Assembly: GCA_961205875.1 (NCBI GenBank)
Contig: OY540812.1
Location: forward strand, 10,106,001-10,170,000
Length of the DNA stretch: 64,000 bases
Direction: 5' to 3'
Source of the DNA: Sialis fuliginosa
Taxonomy: Eukaryota; Arthropoda; Insecta; Megaloptera; Sialidae
Both the position numbers and the translations under genes were made by a program. Below are positions 11,891 to 24,500 of the stretch, piece by piece. How positions within the stretch are numbered: the stretch's first letter is position 1; each line of letters opens with the position of its first letter. Under the pieces are notes generated by a model. The model did no database searches, had not been told where the DNA came from, and saw only the letters and a program-made list of their open reading frames with translations.

Positions 11891-14800
11891 TTAAAATCCT
11901 TCCCACTGTATAATCATTATTATATATGTCAATACTGTTCCAGATACCTAAAATACATAAAAAAATATAATCAAACACTTTTTAACTAATAATCATAACA
12001 TACATATGAATAATCTACTATACTCTATTTCATTATTTGAGAATGCAGTGGTTGCCGTGGTTTTTGACGGTAAAATGCACGATTCGCACCGTCAAAAACT
12101 CGGCAACCACTGCATTCTTAAATGAAATAGAGTATAGTACTCTTAGACAAGGAAAGATAAAGGACAAATAACACATTACCTAGCGTTGTTACCATATCGC
12201 ACCACGAAAAATCGCGCCACGAGTCATTGGCATATCATTCAGATTTTTAAATAAATATCAATTGTTTTGAATTATAAAATTAATTAATAATAAAATAATT
12301 AATGTTTTATATTGTCTTTACAAGTATTTCAGTGATAATTGATTAACAGAGAAACGTCTATTTGGAACTATCATTTCTCATACATACTAAAGTCAATTGT
12401 AATTTAAAGCATATTTACATATTATAAATTTTCAACTGACGCCTATGGGATAATATGCGGTTTTGACAGTTAAAAAAAGATGGCCGCCGAAAAATTTTGG
12501 TAACACTTTCATATACGGACTAGCATTGGTTGTTATATATCCATAGTCTTTCCTAATCTAAGATAGTACTAGTATGTATGTACATACAGGCACAGGCGAT
12601 ATAGATATAGGTATATACTATCTGTTAACTTAAGTTCTACCTCTCAAAATATTAAAACAATCTTGATTTTTTTTTACGAATATTAAAAAATAGAAAATTA
12701 TTGTTAAATTAATGCTTACCGTGGCCCACAATGTTGAGCTTACTTTAAATAGTCCAGAAGCATTGAGTTCAATTTTTTGATCATTAAGCATATCAATAAA
12801 TATTTCAATCTAAGAAAAAATGTTTAGTTAATATTTATATATCAATATTTTATGTATTTTACATGTATATAAAATTTTGTACCCACTTGTGCAAGTTCTT
12901 CTGGTGAAAAAGAGTTCAATTTGTATTTCCAAAAATAAGAACATATATATTTATTCTAAAACGAAATAAATTTTAAGAATATGTATATATGAAAAATGAA
13001 CAATATTGGCCATCAAGTGCCTTCCAGTCAGAGTTGGAGAAAAGGGAGTACCGAATACATAGTATGCACCGTACATAGTCCCGAGTTAGTCCGGTTTCGG
13101 GAAGGCAATGTTTTTTTTTAATAAAAATACAAAATTTTAATATTCGCCTGGATTTTATTACTAACATTGAACTCTGATTTAACAAAAATGTACTTTACAG
13201 TAAATCAGGAAATAAACATTGGATTTCATCCTCGTGTTGAATGTTTCATGTACTGCTTATTTAAATATTTTTAAATCCTTATTATTACATATCTTATTTT
13301 AATATTTTAAAAGAATGCAGTCATGTAGACACCGTTTCGCTCTGCTAGATTTAGCTCATTTATAGCAATATTGATAGGATACTATACATACACAGATACC
13401 CGTTCAAATCTCCTGGTTATTAACTATACACTTTTATCCAGCGATTCTCAACCTGTGGGGCGCGCCCCCCTAAGGGGGCGTGATAAAACTAAAAGAGGGG
13501 CGCGAGCATATCGAGAAAAAATATTATTAAACAAATTATTTAATTTACTGAAAGAAAAGCAATAAAATACATTATGACATAATAAAAAATAAAATACACG
13601 TTTACATTTACACTGATATACACTTATAAATAGGATTGTATCAGTACTGCACAATGTATTTAATAATTAACTTATCAATATTAAATTAAAAACAAGATTA
13701 ATAATTATTAGCGACTCCCTTGGGCCTGTCTTGCAGAGTAAAGTTTTTCAAAATAAGGTTTAAATTAGAAATTGACATTCTAAGCTCTTTTTCTATATTT
13801 AGTTGAGATTTTCAGTGAAAATTATTGTACGAAATAGGGGGGGGGGGGCAAGAGTTGAAAATCGGGTCGCAAATACTAAAAGATTGAGAAACGCTGCTGT
13901 AATCTAATATCTATAGCGAAAAGCCCTCACTCATCTATCAGGATTTTGATCTTTAACACTTATCGTAGAATCTTGAAACTTAAAATAAGATGAAAATTTA
14001 ATATAAATATACCTTAAAAAATTCATTTTTATCAACAAATATCCATTTATATTTTCGTTTTTTTGTCAAGTCAGTAAAGTTTGTGTAACAGTAATACAAC
14101 TGGCTATAAGTCTATGATGACAAGTATTACGAGGTACATACATATATTTGTATTAACTTTATATCTTATTTTTAATCAAAGAACAAGAATACAAGCTTAT
14201 TTTGTGTTATTTGAAGCATCCGTATTAAGTAAAATTCTGAAATATTTTCTTTTTATCGATATTTCTCAAAAACGGTTGATCCTATGACAAGTAGACAAAG
14301 TATATTTTTGTGTATTTTGTGTCATATAATCTTCTACAAGAAATTGTTAAAAATCGGCAGGGCCACCCTTAGTCTAAATTATTATTGTTTGATACTGAAA
14401 ATCGATAACACTTTTGAGCAAAATTTTTGGAAGGCTGTAGCTCCTTCACGAAGAATTTCCTGATACATGTTCATATGATTTTTTTTGCTTAAAATAACAT
14501 CCTCGATATACTGTTTTTTTACATTAGTTGTAAATCATCCTGTATAGTATTATATAGTGGCAGAGGCTTAATGGTTAAGTACCCAATATTGTTCACAATA
14601 ATTCGGTTAAATAATATTATACTTACAACATTTAATAAAGAGTCAGCCGCAGAAAATGACAAGAACATTATAATAATTAAATATAGCAAAAATCCTGTTA
14701 TATAAAGATTATTTTTTATATCTCCTTCATTCGATAAAATATCATGCAGTTGTGTACATGCATCGATAATAATACTTATTAAAAGATATAAAAATTTAAT

Positions 14801-17745
14801 AAGTTGCTTTATATTAGTTTGTCTATCCATCAGTCTTATGTTACAGATAATAGACGAATAAACGATTTTTAACCTTTGTAATTGTTTTATAAAATTTTCA
14901 TTCTTTTTTGTTACACAGTAAAACTGAAAAAATGAATAAATATTATAATATTATACAGAATGATTTACAACTAGTGTAAAAAATTTAACAGTAGATCGAG
15001 GATATAATTTTAAACAAAAAACTTTATGTGAACCTGTGTCCGGAAATTCTTCCTGAGGGAGCTACAGTCTTTTGCCCAAAATGAGTGTTTATTTAATATC
15101 TAGAGAACCCATTGTGATACAGTTATGAAATTTGATACGTGGTTTGGTAGTAATAAATGTTATCGATTTCCACTATCAAATAATAATTATTTAGACCAGG
15201 GGTATATGGGGACGATTTTTATCGAGTATTTTTTTATTCTTTAAATTTTTCCTGAGTTGGGTACTTGTAAAAGATTATATGATACAAAAATAAACTTTAT
15301 TCATTTCTCATAAGATCAACCGTTTTCGAAAAATATCGAAAAAAGAAAGTACTGCAGAATTTTATTTTATAGGGATACTTTAAATTGCACTAAATAAGTT
15401 TATATTCTTGTTCAATAATTAAAAATAAGATAAAAAGCTTATACAAATATACCTCCTAATATACTTATCATCATAGAGTTGTATCCAGTTGTATTACTGT
15501 TACACGTACCTATTTTACTAACATGATTAAAAATCGAAACTATAAATGACTATTTGTTGTTAAGAATGTAGTTTTGGGGGTGTATTTACATTATTTTCAT
15601 GTTGTTTTTAATTATAGAATAAGAATATAAACTTATTTTTTGTAATTTGAAGCATCCGTATTAACTAAAATTCTGCAATACTTTCTTTTTTTCAATATTT
15701 CTCGAAACCGGTTAATCCTGTGACAAATTAACAAAGTATATTTTTGTGTATTTCGTATCATATAATCTTCTACAAGTATCCAACTCAAGAAAAAATTAAA
15801 GATTAAAAAAATACTTGATACAAATCGGCGGGCCCACTGGCCCCCTACACCCCTGTTCTAAATTATTATTATTTGATACTGGAAATCGATAACACTTGTT
15901 AATACCAAACTCTGTGTCAAATTTCATAACTATACCACAATAGATTCTCTAGATATTAAATAAACACTAATTTTGAGTAAAAGACTGTAGTTCCCTCACG
16001 AAGAATTTCCGGACACAGGTTCACATATAGTTTTTTGCTTAAAATATAAAGGGTGGCGCAACGAAAACGAAACGGTTGCGTTTTTGGTCAGTTAAAATAA
16101 GATTTTGAAAAAACGCTCGGACACGTCGATTTTGCTTTCAAGGGGGACATCTTTTGCAATAAAATTTTTGCAAGAATCTTTTCAACCCTCTGCGCTATGA
16201 GCACAACCCTTAAAATTTTTAATAGCATGATAGGGCAAGTGATACCTCATTTGGAAGGTTTTTTCATTCTAAACAAGGTCCTTTTTGTTTTTTTTCAAAT
16301 CTGTTTAATTTTAGTCAAGTTATTTACATTTTTAATTCCATGAATGCATTTATTTTCTGATCAAAAAAACAAACATTCAGAACTAAAATTCAAAACAAAG
16401 TAGGCTTATTATCGAGGAATGTCACCAACTAACTCCCCAAACGTTTCAACAAGTCAGAAATAATTTTGAGCATAACTTGTATTTTTGTATGAAAGCTAGC
16501 GGAGCTCAATTTGAACATTTATTGAATTAATTAAAGTTTTGGATGTAAGTAAATTTTTGTGAACTATCTGATAAGAAAATAAGCCTACTTTGTTTTGAAT
16601 TTTAGTTCTGAATGTTTGTTTTGTTGATCAGAAAATAAATGCATTCATGGAATTAAAAATGTAAATAACTTGACTAAAATTAAACAGATTTGAAAAAAAC
16701 AAAAAGCACCTTGTTTAGAATGAAAAAACCTTCCAAATGAGGTATCACTTGCCCTATCATGCTATTAAAAATTTTAAGGGTTGTGCTCATAGCGCAGAGG
16801 GTTGAAAAGATTCTTGCAAAAATTTTATTGCAAAAGATGTCCCCCTTGAAAGCAAAATCGACGTGTCCGAGCGTTTTTTCAAAATCTTATTTTATCTGAC
16901 CAAAAACGCGACCGTTTCGTTTTCGTTGCGCCATCCTGTATACTCAATCTACTGTAAAATTTTTTTACACTAGTTGTAAATCAACCTGTATAATAAAAAT
17001 TAGTTATACTTTTTTTAATATTTATTAGTATTACCTTGTGCAATTTCTTTTGATTCATTTCTTTTCCAAACCAATTAATTTTATTATGTTCTTCAGATAA
17101 ACCATTAATTTTACTTATACTTATTAATATACTTTTTATGTTTATGTGCAAATTTTGTAAAATAATTTCATAATTATAGCATCGAATACAAAAGTACAGA
17201 GACTCCAGATAAATAACCAAAAATGTAATTTTAGTAAACAAATCTTCCAGAATTATCGATAAATTTGTATTGTTTTGTACATTAAAAAATAAACCTAACT
17301 GCATTAGTATGCCAATCATACAAAGTATTAAATATTTATAATTTTGTATTTTAATTTGTTTCACAGATTCTCTATTAACCAACAGCAAGTCATTATTCTC
17401 ATAAATAATATTATGCATGTTTCTCATTTCCTTTAAATACAGTTTTCTGTTAGTAATATTCAATGCTATGATAATACAATTAATAATAAATCTACTTAAA
17501 GAGTACACTCTATATAAAGTAATTTCAAGATGAGAATTTAGATTGTTTTTTAGTAATTTATAGTTAACATAAAATAAATAAATATTTATCAATGCTTGAA
17601 CAAATGTTAAAACTAAGTATAATTTCGACACCCTGATTTCAAAAATTCGTTTAACTGGGTTGCACTTCCATTTGTATGGAAAAAGACCGACTAAACAATA
17701 TATCTTAATAAATATCTTTGGAGCACAAATTAAGCAGGTATTCAT
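11891..17745 (-). CDS. Gustatory receptor 1 (7tm_7 family), five exons, 407 aa
   Basis: Insect gustatory receptors are seven-pass chemoreceptor channel subunits in the sensory neuron membrane. The coding exons on the minus strand are 17,035-17,745 (237 codons from ATG), 14,627-14,923 (99), 12,887-12,955 (23), 12,720-12,809 (30) and 11,891-11,947 (18 plus TAA). All introns are phase 0 with GT/AG ends (donors GTAATA, GTAAGT, GTGGGT, GTAAGC). Visible features are GLFPYKW near residue 20-26, several hydrophobic segments in exon 1 (about 41-59, 85-100, 135-155 and 168-188), a segment LYITGFLLYLIIIMFLSFSA in exon 2, SPEELAQ in exon 3, LNASGLF in exon 4 and SGTVLTYIIMIIQW in exon 5. The last is the family's TYxxxxxQF signature with W for F. 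Length is typical. Introns 1 and 2 hold foldback and hAT repeats. Ligand unknown. The paralogue lies 818 bp upstream in the same orientation. Confidence 0.88.
12016..12139. repeat. 124-bp near-perfect hairpin in receptor 1 intron 4
   Basis: The left arm starts TACTATACTCTATTTCATT and includes AGAATGCAGTGGTTGCCG and TTTTTGACGGT. The right arm is its inverse with only small bulges (ATTTG against TA, TGG against AG). The loop is 16 nt (12,072-12,087). It lies in the intron between receptor exons 4 and 5 and directly touches the TIR element at 12,134. It could be a minimal MITE or a hairpin-RNA source. Confidence 0.8.
12134..12577. mobile_element. TIR element in receptor 1 intron 4
   Basis: The left end TAGTACTCTTAGACAAGGAA is matched, in inverse, by the right end TTCCTAATCTAAGATAGTAC at about 12,555-12,575, with a few mismatches. 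Inside is AAGATGGCCGCCGAAAAAT (12,477-12,496), which looks like a YY1-type motif but is probably just part of the repeat. No transposase. Confidence 0.5.
13439..13896 (+). mobile_element. hAT-type element in receptor 1 intron 2
   Basis: Ends CAGCGATTCTCAACCTG...AGATTGAGAAACGCTG are inverted matches of the hAT type. Flanking octamers CTTTTATC and CTGTAATC agree at six of eight positions, consistent with an old 8-bp duplication. G runs at 13,839-13,848 sit inside. The 64-68 codon frames in it are repeat-derived. It lies in the intron between receptor exons 2 and 3. Confidence 0.6.
14050..14542 (+). mobile_element. Half copy of the GR1 foldback in intron 2
   Basis: Sequence from TGTAACAGTAATACAACTGG (14,085) to GTTGTAAATCATCCTG (14,542, then TA) repeats one arm of the foldback at 14,956-16,988, including TATATTTTTGTGTATTTTGT. 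It ends 84 bp from the exon 2 donor. One arm alone suggests an earlier solo insertion or partial deletion. Confidence 0.65.
14956..16988. mobile_element. Foldback element in receptor 1 intron 1, interrupted by another
   Basis: Terminal inverted repeats begin CAGAATGATTTACAACTAGT on the left and, inverted, CAGGTTGATTTACAACTAGT on the right, each next to TA, as in Tc1/mariner-type insertions. The arms are several hundred bp long (for example CTATCAAATAATAATTATTT at 15,172 inverts AAATTATTATTATTTGATAC at 15,860). The right arm is split by the 890-bp element at 16,049-16,938; removing it rejoins ...CTTAAAATATA with CTCAATCTACTG, matching the left arm. No transposase is visible. Confidence 0.8.
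16049..16938. mobile_element. Nested 890-bp foldback, TA target
   Basis: Arms of about 365 bp are almost perfectly complementary. The left begins AAGGGTGGCGCAACGAAAAC, and the right, inverted, CAGGATGGCGCAACGAAAAC. The spacer is about 160 bp (about 16,415-16,575). TATA/TA flanks both sides and the outer foldback's arm continues across the site, so the ends are certain. The few arm differences (GTCC against GTGC at about 16,288/16,706) suggest a young insertion. Confidence 0.88.
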
Positions 17746-18525
17746 TTTTTTCTATATGAGACAGTACTATAAAAATTGTTTCTTTGCTATAAAGAAATAT
17801 GTTTATTGTAAATTATTCCCTACAAGCCCGTATGTACGTGTACAAATAAAAATAGTAAATCATATTATGTATATCTGTAATATCAATATATTTACATTCT
17901 ATGTATTTAACCCTACACTGCACAATTTTTTATTTTTTATTAAAAATGATGTAAATCTATGTAAGTGTATGTTAGGAATACGGGAAAAATAATTTAAAAA
18001 ATTAACTTTAAGTTTATATATATTTTTTTGAAAAATATGTTATGATTCATATATATATGCACCAGTGTGCATTGGTATACATTTTAGTAAATCTAATTAT
18101 GAATATATTTATAATTCATGGAATGATTTAAAATAATTTATGTCTTTATTAAAACATAAAGCAATTTGACATTTTTCATAAAGAATATATGTTTGTGCTT
18201 TGTATGTGGGGTTTTTACTTTTTACATCGCAGTCTTGTAGCATTCCAAATTGGAAAATGACTAACATTATCCAGTTGTATGTCTTGTGGAGGAAGTGGAG
18301 CTGCATTAGGTGTTTTTCTATTGCATTCTATTGTTTTTTTGTAAATTCTTTGTAAATTTTAAGTTATAGGCGGAAAACAAGTGTGATGCAAATATGCAGT
18401 GTAGGGTTAAAAAAAGGTAAATATTATTTATCTGTACAGATCTACAAACAAATTACTTACATATAAAATATTACTGATGCATATTATATTGATTTTGTTG
18501 AATGTGTTCGATTTTATTTTTTAAA
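17746..18525. other. Intergenic gap between the two receptor genes
   Basis: AT-rich sequence between the stop and poly(A) region of receptor 2 and the ATG of receptor 1, so it should hold the promoter of receptor 1. No TATA box or initiator could be singled out in such composition. The 110-codon plus frame (17,660-17,992) is antisense to exon 1 and the gap. Confidence 0.5.
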
Positions 18526-18531
18526 TTTATT
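18526..18531 (-). terminator. Poly(A) signal of receptor 2
   Basis: AATAAA on the minus strand, about 32 nt after the TGA of gustatory receptor 2. Confidence 0.6.
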
Positions 18532-18562
18532 TTATCATTTGTATAAAAAATAATGATTACAA

Positions 18563-21500
18563 TCATTCCCATTGGACAATTAGTACAATATATGTTATTA
18601 TTGTTCCTGAAACCTGAAACCATATACAATATTTATATTTATATACCTACTTATATTTAAAATATTTAAATAAAACTTACTGTAGCCCACATTTTTGAAC
18701 TGATAGTAAATAACCGTGATGCATTTAATTTAGGTTCTTGCATATTCAGAGTATTAATATACGATTCAATCTAGAAAATAATAAATAAATCGTTTTATTA
18801 TACATATTTAATAAATATTTCATATTTACCCCATTTATTTCTTCTGTAGAAAATTGAAATAGAGATAGTTCCCAAATATACGTGCATATGTCTGCATTCT
18901 GTAAAATATAACTATTTCAATCATTTATATATATATCTAATAATTTTTATAAAACAAGAATAAAATATATTCCATTAATTTTAAGGGAATTTCTTATTAT
19001 ACATATGTTATACAATATACTGCATGACATATTAGAGCTGCAGCTTGACCATATATTTTCGACATAACCGGCAAGATCGAGATAACTCTTTCTGTCCCAT
19101 ACTAATCGAAAGTACATTAGTTGACAATACTTTGGACAAAAATTACCCAAAATTACTGCGTCGGAACACAGCAAAATGGGGCTTCACAGTACGCGACACT
19201 CACGCGACGTTTTAAACGCTTTTTCCACTGATCTATTTATGAAATTTGAAATCTTTTGTAATATACTCATTAGGCATACATCAGGCTTCAAGAATATATA
19301 AACATAAATATAAAAAATGTTGTTTAAAACTAAAAAAATGGGACTTAAAGGATGATTTCTAGAATTTTTGGGGGATTTTTTAAAGACAATTTTAGTTATT
19401 AGTTACTATTCTGTGAAAAGTATGAACCTTATACAAAAATGTTTCAAATAAAAGTTGTAGAACATACATTCCTGAACAAAACAAGTGGTTGCTCATTTAT
19501 ATGCGACTAAAATTGTCGTACTTAGAGTAAATTATAGCAAACCGTACAAAACATTTAATTGACAAATATTTTCAAATTTTTATTAGAAAATCATATAAAC
19601 TGACACCCATTAATAATATCAAATAAAATATAATATTTACGAGATATGTAAGGTTTTATAGTACATTGACAAGGTGTAACTAGGACACAAAACTTACCAA
19701 AATTACTTCATGTATCAACCCCTAAAATCGAAAAACCAACCCCAAAACATTACTCGCCACTAGTTTCAGGTAATTATCTCGATAATGACCACTGATGGGA
19801 GAAATTTTTACTAAACTTAATTTATAGAGAAGGAAATTTTAGACAACAATCGGTAATTATATTTTACATTTATGCATTAAGTAAAGCAGAATAAATATAT
19901 TTACGTATTGCATTAACACCTTAACCTTACATTCACGACAGAATAAACAAGCCCATGTTATATAATATATGTAAGTTCATGTTATATAATATATTCGAAT
20001 GTACATCAGTTGAGAATACTTCGGACAAAAATTACCCAAAATTACAGTGCCGGAACATAATATAATAGGGTCTTCAATGTACGCGACTCACGTAAAATGT
20101 TTTAATCGCTTTTTTCACTGATTTATTTAAGAAATTCAAAATCTATTGCAATGCACTCATTTGGCAGACATCAGGCTTCAAGAATATATGAACACATATC
20201 AAATATTTTGTTAAAATATGAAAATAAACACGCATTAGTTTTATTTGTGTGCAATTATATATAGCAATATATCAACCTAACTTCTATTAAACATCGAACT
20301 AAGAAAGTTTACCTAGCTGGTGGTTACGCCAATCGTCTTGTAACAAAAGAAATTACCAACAAGGTTCATAGGACTCGGTTATTTTATCTTCAAATGACAC
20401 AGAAACAGATATACGGATTATGTTATATATAAATTACGTGTGCAATCAATATTCAATATTATTTGTAGTAGTACGATTTCCAGATACAGATGTATTTATT
20501 CTTTTAATATGTCACTATACAAAATCAATAAGACTTGTTATTTTAAAATTAAACTTAAGTTACACCTTGTCAATGTAAAAATAAATTTTTCTAATAAAAA
20601 TTTGAAAATATTTGTCGATTAAATGTTTTGTACGGTTTGTTGTAATTAATGAACTACCACTTCTTTTTTGATGTGTATATGTTCTACAACTTTTACTTGA
20701 CGCACTTTTTTAAAAGGTTCATACTTCATACTTGTCACATAAAAGTATCTTAATTAAAATTGTCTATAAAAATCATCCAAATATAAGATAATCGCGGAAA
20801 ATCAAAAAAATTTATAATTTCATGTTTTTAATGTCATTTTCTTTATTTTAACAAAATATTTGATATGTGTTCATATATTCTTGAAGCCTGATGTCTGCCA
20901 AATGAGTGCATTGCAATAGATTTCGAATTTCTTAAATAAATCAGTGAAAAAAGCGATTAAAACATTTTACGCGAGTCGCGTACATTGAAGACCCTATAAT
21001 ATTATGTTCCGGCACTGTAATTTTGGGTAATTTTTGTCCGAAGTATTCTCAACTGATGTACATTCGAATATATAATATAACATGAACTTACATATATTAT
21101 ATAACATGGGCTTGTTTATTCTGTCGTGAATGTAAGGTTAAGGTGTTAATGCAATACGTAAATATATGTATTCTGCTTTACTTAATGCATAAATGTAAAA
21201 TATAATTACCGATTGTTGTCTAAAATTTCCTTCTCTATAAATTAAGTTTAGTAAAAATTTCTCCCATCAGTGGTCATTATCGAGATAATTACCTGAAACT
21301 AGTGGCGAGTAATGTTTTGGGGTTGGTTTTTCGATTTTAGGGGTTGATACATGAAGTAATTTTGGTAAGTTTTGTGTCCTAGTTACACCTTGTCAATGTA
21401 CTATAAAACCTTACATATCTCGTAAATATTATATTTTATTTGATATTATTAATGGGTGTCAGTTTATATGATTTTCTAATAAAAATTTGAAAATATTTGT

Positions 21501-24500
21501 CAATTAAATGTTTTGTACGGTTTGCTATAATTTACTCTAAGTACGACAATTTTAGTCGCATATAAATGAGCAACCACTTGTTTTGTTCAGGAATGTATGT
21601 TCTACAACTTTTATTTGAAACATTTTTGTATAAGGTTCATACTTTTCACAGAATAGTAACTAATAACTAAAATTGTCTTTAAAAAATCCCCCAAAAATTC
21701 TAGAAATCATCCTTTAAGTCCCATTTTTTTAGTTTTAAACAACATTTTTTATATTTATGTTTATATATTCTTGAAGCCTGATGTATGCCTAATGAGTATA
21801 TTACAAAAGATTTCAAATTTCATAAATAGATCAGTGGAAAAAGCGTTTAAAACGTCGCGTGAGTGTCGCGTACTGTGAAGCCCCATTTTGCTGTGTTCCG
21901 ACGCAGTAATTTTGGGTAATTTTTGTCCAAAGTATTGTCAACTAATGTACTTTCGATTAGTATGGGACAGAAAGAGTTATCTCGATCTTGCCGGTTACTC
22001 GCGTTCTAAGCGACTTTTACGGTTTGAGTTGCAGCACTATATAACATAAGAAAATTAAGAAATAATTTTGTAAATCACACCAGGTGTGATTTACATTTTC
22101 CCTTAATTAATCAAATTAATTAAGGGAACAAAATATCCATAGAAAAAAGGGCCAATATTCAAAACTTTGTAATAATGATAAAAATTAATGTACAGAAATA
22201 AATAAACCTTTTTAAAGCTGGAAATCTCTACTTTGCAATGCTTTTCACATACCTATTGAAATTTTATTCACTTTTCGTGGAGTAATCGAGTCATAAAACA
22301 AACAAAAATATCAGTATGATCTTTCTATCTTTTTAAATATAATTTTTTTAAATATTTTATTTATATAACCTACTACCTACTATGAATATAAATTTCGTAA
22401 TACTTAAAAAACATATATACTTACGACGGTTACAGTAGTTATTGCCATTTGTATATAAATATAATCTAATGTTCTAATGTCAAAAACATAATACACGTTC
22501 GTAGAGAATTTAGTTGCATTTGTTTCCAAGGCAACATAAATAAATGACGTATTAATTAGTAATTAAAATTAAAATTTTGAGGGTGTTTTTCACCCCTTCA
22601 ATGGCTGTTTAGGCACGTACAAATAATAAATGTCCCTTAGTTTAATTGAACTGCAAATGTACCAAATCTTATCAAAATTAGTGAGATAAAACTCGCAATG
22701 TTCACTTTTTAGACGAAAAAAGATACAAAATTTCGAATATTTCCAAAACCCCTAATCCGATTAGCACCAAAATCAATAGGTCTGAAGTACTCACTGAGAC
22801 AAACATTTTACCCAAAAATAATTCAGATTGGTGCATTTTTACAGCAGTTATCGTGAACGAAAGAAAATTCTACATCCGCAAAGACACACGCACAGCCGCC
22901 ATGCCGAAATTAACTTTTCTTTAAGTTTTGAAGTTAGTACATTCAGAATCTGTCATTATCTCGGACACGATTTTTCGATGGTATTACAATACTTCCATTT
23001 CTTTCAGAACATGGAAATAAAAAGGTATTTTTTGTGGAAATTATGAAATGATGCATAAAGCATAAGCGTAGAATTTTTATTTTATTTACAATTTCTTTCG
23101 CAATGTCATTTAACAATTTAACAAATTTCGTACGATGATTTGTTAACCCTTTATACAAACTTATAGAGTCAAAATTTTTAGAACCTGGCATAGCCTTTTA
23201 TTTTGTTTATGTTTTTTCTCCAGTAATGGATAAAGTAAAACCAGTAATGAGCACGCATTGATGGACACTTGCTAATGCTTACAAAATGATAAGTACTACG
23301 ACACAAAAGATATAAAAGAAAGAATCGTCAAATTTGAAATAATGTAAAGCAGTTGCTATGATAGGTAATATAATAGTTAGCTAATAAATAAATTTAAATG
23401 TCCACCTATTGGCCGATTATCATCAAATCACGTTGTAAGACTGTTAAATGTATATAGACTAATATTCATAAATGGTAGTAATCAAATATCAACAAATATT
23501 TTTAATTCAGTACATTTAATTAAAAAACATCTGCCAAGTAAATGCACAGTGCTTCCTCGTGCTAAATTCACTAAAACCGATAGTGTTCAGATAAATTGTC
23601 TGGCATTGGTTAACCATTTAATTTTTATACAAATTGTACTAAAAAATCTTAGTTCGAAATTTTTCTTAAAACGCACCTGAATATTTTTTCATATAATTTT
23701 AATTTTTTGACAATTTCAATCTAAATCTAAATTTATGCAAATGTCAAAATGACATTTAAAACGTCAAAGTGACATTTAAAACGCCAAAATGACATTTAAA
23801 ACGTCAAAATGACATTTTATATATCCAATCAAATATCTTAATGCTCTACAAAAAATATTCTATAAAATTTTCTCGTAACATGTGTCGTTCTTGAGATATT
23901 TTGAAAAAAGAAATATTTTGGGGTGTCACCCCTCCCCCTTACACACGATTTTGATAATTTTGAAATGAGACCGTCCTCAAACCAAACCCAACCATCCGAC
24001 CAAGTTTCAATAATATCGGTTCAGTTGAGTTATGCGTGTGACAAGGATTCAGGGGACAGACGGACGGATGGACGGACGGACACACGGACAGACAGACAGA
24101 CACGGAACGAAAAGTGTTTGTGTTGACGTGAAACGGATAAATCAATTTAAAATTTTTAAATTGGAGAACTTTTTTTTTGTCTCAATCTGAAACGATCACA
24201 TAGCTTCTCGTATCTTCGATATTTCGAGGAAGCAAAATAGCCATTACTGGGGTCACAGGGATCATATCTAATTGTAAGACTGGTGCCAGTATCTTACCAT
24301 TACTTGCTAATTTTATTCATGCTACTGAAATGACCAATTTATATTTTTCACTTCTTACTTACACTTTGATATAAGGAATCAGCCGAAAAAAATGACATCG
24401 ATATAGTTGCAATAAGGACCACCATAAATATTCCAATTTCAACTACACGAAGATTGATATTGCTATTTATTATAATTATAAATATAAAGTATCCATTAGA

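Noticed and set aside
12477..12496. AAGATGGCCGCC as a YY1-type housekeeping promoter motif
   Set aside because: It lies in a TIR element within a receptor intron and no transcript start is suggested.
12973..13185. GC-richer 70-codon minus-strand frame beside receptor exon 3
   Set aside because: It lies in intron 2 and ends next to the exon 3 acceptor; no family pattern or splice pair supports an exon, though a repeat fragment is possible.
17660..17992. A 110-codon plus-strand frame
   Set aside because: It is antisense to receptor 1 exon 1 and the AT-rich upstream gap; no splice or family support.
22430..22510. Minus-strand ATGGCAATAACTACTG followed by a GTAAGT donor as an extra receptor exon
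   Set aside because: Receptor exons 2 and 3 join in phase and match the paralogue without it; its peptide does not resemble the family.
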